From Berghia stephanieae (lineage: Eukaryota > Mollusca > Gastropoda > Nudibranchia > Aeolidiidae): DNA of 64,000 bases. The position numbers and the translations under genes were made by a program. Shown one piece after another: positions 62,066 to 64,000 of the stretch (positions within the stretch are counted from its first letter, which is position 1; the number at the start of each line of letters is the position of its first letter). The stretch lies in assembly GCA_034508935.3 (NCBI GenBank), contig CM067442.1, positions 137,330,315 through 137,394,314 on the forward strand, written 5' to 3'. The notes beneath the pieces are model-generated. The model saw nothing but the letters and a program-made list of their open reading frames with translations, was not told the origin of the DNA and did not search any database.

Positions 62066-62250
62066 ATCATATCAAACGATCACAGTTTGCCATCCGATAC
62101 CAATCGCCAACGTTTGCACACGGTAGTCTGTGGTTCTTCCACAGCCCTCATTTCTTGTCAGATGTTAGTGTGTCTGGGTGGCAGGGAAATTCGTGTAGGT
62201 GTATCACGCGTGTGTGACAAGACTTCATTAAACCTACTAAAGGTTGAATA

Positions 62251-62285
<35 letters not shown>

Positions 62286-62422
62286 GACAGACAGACACTA
62301 TGGCTATTTCTATGACACACACGCATCCATCTATCAATGAACACTACCCCACAGTAAAGTAAAACGTTAGCTTTGAATATGGAATGTTTCAATGTTAGAT
62401 GCCTGTGTAATTTGTTAGTTCC

Positions 62423-62476
<54 letters not shown>

Positions 62477-62690
62477 TAGGGGCAGCGTGGCTCAGCGGTT
62501 CGGTCTTTGGTTCGCACCCCAAAGGTACCGAGTTCGATCACCCGCCGCTGCACTGTGTGGCCTTGAGCAAGTCACCTCGTCCTAGCTCAATTTGCGGCGC
62601 TGCACTGTGGCTGACGCCTGGGTTATTCCAGTCTTCCCTTAGAATAGACCGTAGAGAAAAACCTCCCCTATGGGATGAATAACGGGAATT
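62477..62690 (+). mobile_element. SINE family D (tRNA-derived), copy 1
   Basis: Head GGGCAGCGTGGCTCAGCGGT gives an A box and GTACCGAGTTCGATCACCCG a B box. The body reads GGCCTTGAGCAAGTCACCTC, GGGTTATTCCAGTCTTCCCT and AGAATAGACC. It follows an (ATC)n array. Confidence 0.8.
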
Positions 62691-62884
62691 TTATTTATCA
62701 TTATTTTTATAATTTATTTATCTTCACCATCATTATCAGCAGGAGCAGCAGCCCAGCATCATCATCACCTTAATAAAATAAATATCAACACATGTTAATG
62801 TAATCATCAATCAAAACAGCTCGCAGAATTCACAAATTGCTCCTAAAAGACCATACCTAGGAAAAAAACAAAACAAATACTATT

Positions 62885-63010
62885 GCTAACTTATCTGAAA
62901 AGGAATAGTTTCAAAAGAATCCTAAAATTATTAAAGCTCGGGAGCGTCTTTGATTTCTTTGTCTAATTTATTCCATACTTTTGGGGACCCGACAGAGAAA
63001 GATTTTCAGC
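62885..63010 (-). mobile_element. short LINE C-terminal remnant
   Basis: Minus strand reads KSFSVGSPKVWNKLDKEIKD and then a stop, matching the FSVxGPxxWNxLPxxIR signature of CR1/L2 LINE C-termini. No tail or target duplication was located. Confidence 0.45.
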
Positions 63011-63479
63011 TAACTATAGTTTATAATATGGGAACATTAATCAGTCGTTTATATTGGAATCGGAGTGGTCAAGCAGGTGTATGAATTCAAAGCTCATTTC
63101 CACGGATCAATGAACTTCATAATAATTCAATTTTCCCCCTAGCAGGCCATACAAACCTACATCCATTTCATAAAGTACCAGTCGCCTGTTTCGGGTCTTT
63201 TTTGTACTAAAACTCTTAATAGTATCCGTCACTGCTTATAGATAGTTATACATTCACACCTGAGTCGAGTAAAGTAATGTGTGGTAAGTGCCTTACACAA
63301 GGACTTAACTTCGGGATCAGAATTTTCCAGGATCACTGTCACCCACTCGACCACTTACAACGCTTAACATCGCTTGATTTATGACAAGAAGAGACACCTT
63401 ACCGCTGAGCCACAGAACAACTAATAATCACAACATTAAGGATCGCAACAAATGCATGCTTTTAATCTTTTTTTTAAAA

Positions 63480-63728
63480 AGTACTTCTTCAGAGCTATTG
63501 GGCCCGATGAAGCCGGAGTTCAGTCCGGTTTCCATATCGGAAAACTTACGAAAGCAATTGCCCATTAGTCTATCGCAAGGAACTTTCCGCCAGATTTAAC
63601 AGACTTTGCTTCCCAATCACTACTAGGTAGACAAGGGGTCAGAATATATGTATCTACTTCACCCGGAATCGAGCTCGGTTCCCTTGCATGTTAAGCGAGT
63701 GCACTACCTACTGAGCTATTGGGACCCC
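63480..63728 (-). mobile_element. SINE family C with intact tRNA-like head
   Basis: Minus strand starts GGGGTCCCAATAGCTCAGTA with A box TAGCTCAGTAGGTAG and B box GAGCTCGATTCCGGG. The body contains the GTGATTGGGAAGCAAAGTCT complement region and ends AACTCCGGCTTCATCGGGCC. This copy defines the head of the family. Confidence 0.75.
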
Positions 63729-64000
63729 AAACTTTTAATAGGATGCTAGTAAATCGAAAAGTGCTTTCCGTTGATCTAAAATAGCGTCCACCCAGCTACA
63801 TACCTACTTCCACTTTAATGGACTGAGCAATAAAAAAAATTAAAAACAAATTGACTGAACTCAGAAACGACGCCGATCCCTATTGTGCGTTCCAAGTTAG
63901 GTAATCCCATACATCTTTTAAAAAGACTAAGGATAAAACTACCCCTTCTTCCCATTCCCAAAAAAAGGAAACAAAAACAAACAAAAAAAAAAAAAAAACA

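Noticed and set aside
62477-62545. True tRNA gene
   Set aside because: A and B boxes are present but the cloverleaf is incomplete and a SINE body follows; the same unit recurs at 11065-11263.
63660-63728. True tRNA gene on the minus strand
   Set aside because: Head of SINE family C, followed by the family body; the acceptor stem does not close.

Overview
This is an AT-rich, intron-rich, repeat-dense animal nuclear sequence. Gene structure (short exons, long introns, GT-AG splice sites), LINEs, tRNA-derived SINEs and very long microsatellites point to an invertebrate metazoan, most plausibly a lophotrochozoan such as a mollusc. The species cannot be read from the sequence. No bacterial gene, CRISPR array or virus-derived element was found.

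Region 1 (59-37655, minus strand) is the 5' two-thirds of a HECTD1 orthologue, a giant HECT E3 ubiquitin ligase. I could place 33 consecutive coding exons whose phases all match; together they give 5,736 nt, exactly 1,912 codons. Order: N-terminal helical (ARM-like) region, ankyrin repeats, linker region, SUN/discoidin-like domain, MIB/HERC2 domain, long Ser/Thr-rich and acidic linker. The catalytic HECT domain lies beyond position 1. Introns carry microsatellites, a near-perfect 33-bp minisatellite, a hAT derivative, MITE-like elements, SINEs and an inverted-repeat element whose end has become a 67-bp tandem array.

Region 2 (37656-47600) is intergenic: a small inverted-repeat unit enclosing a tRNA-like sequence lies just upstream of HECTD1, followed by a 5'-truncated LINE, microsatellites, a 249-bp tandem duplication and an almost complete Jockey-like LINE (EN, RT, C-terminal Cys/His motif) with two frameshifts.

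Region 3 (47602-55010, minus strand) is the 3' part of a second gene, a beta-propeller protein (WD40/FG-GAP-like) of at least 315 residues that I cannot name. Seven exons, the stop codon and a polyadenylation signal are visible. One exon needs a 1-nt correction to stay in frame. Its introns hold SINEs, a TTAA-flanked MITE and LINE remnants.

Region 4 (55011-64000) holds a 4,249-bp element with perfect 29-bp terminal inverted repeats, a 4-bp target duplication and inner repeat copies, carrying a nested dead LINE, a MITE and microsatellites. After it come two weak divergent first-exon candidates near 61.5 kb, a CGAG-rich block and SINE copies up to the window end.
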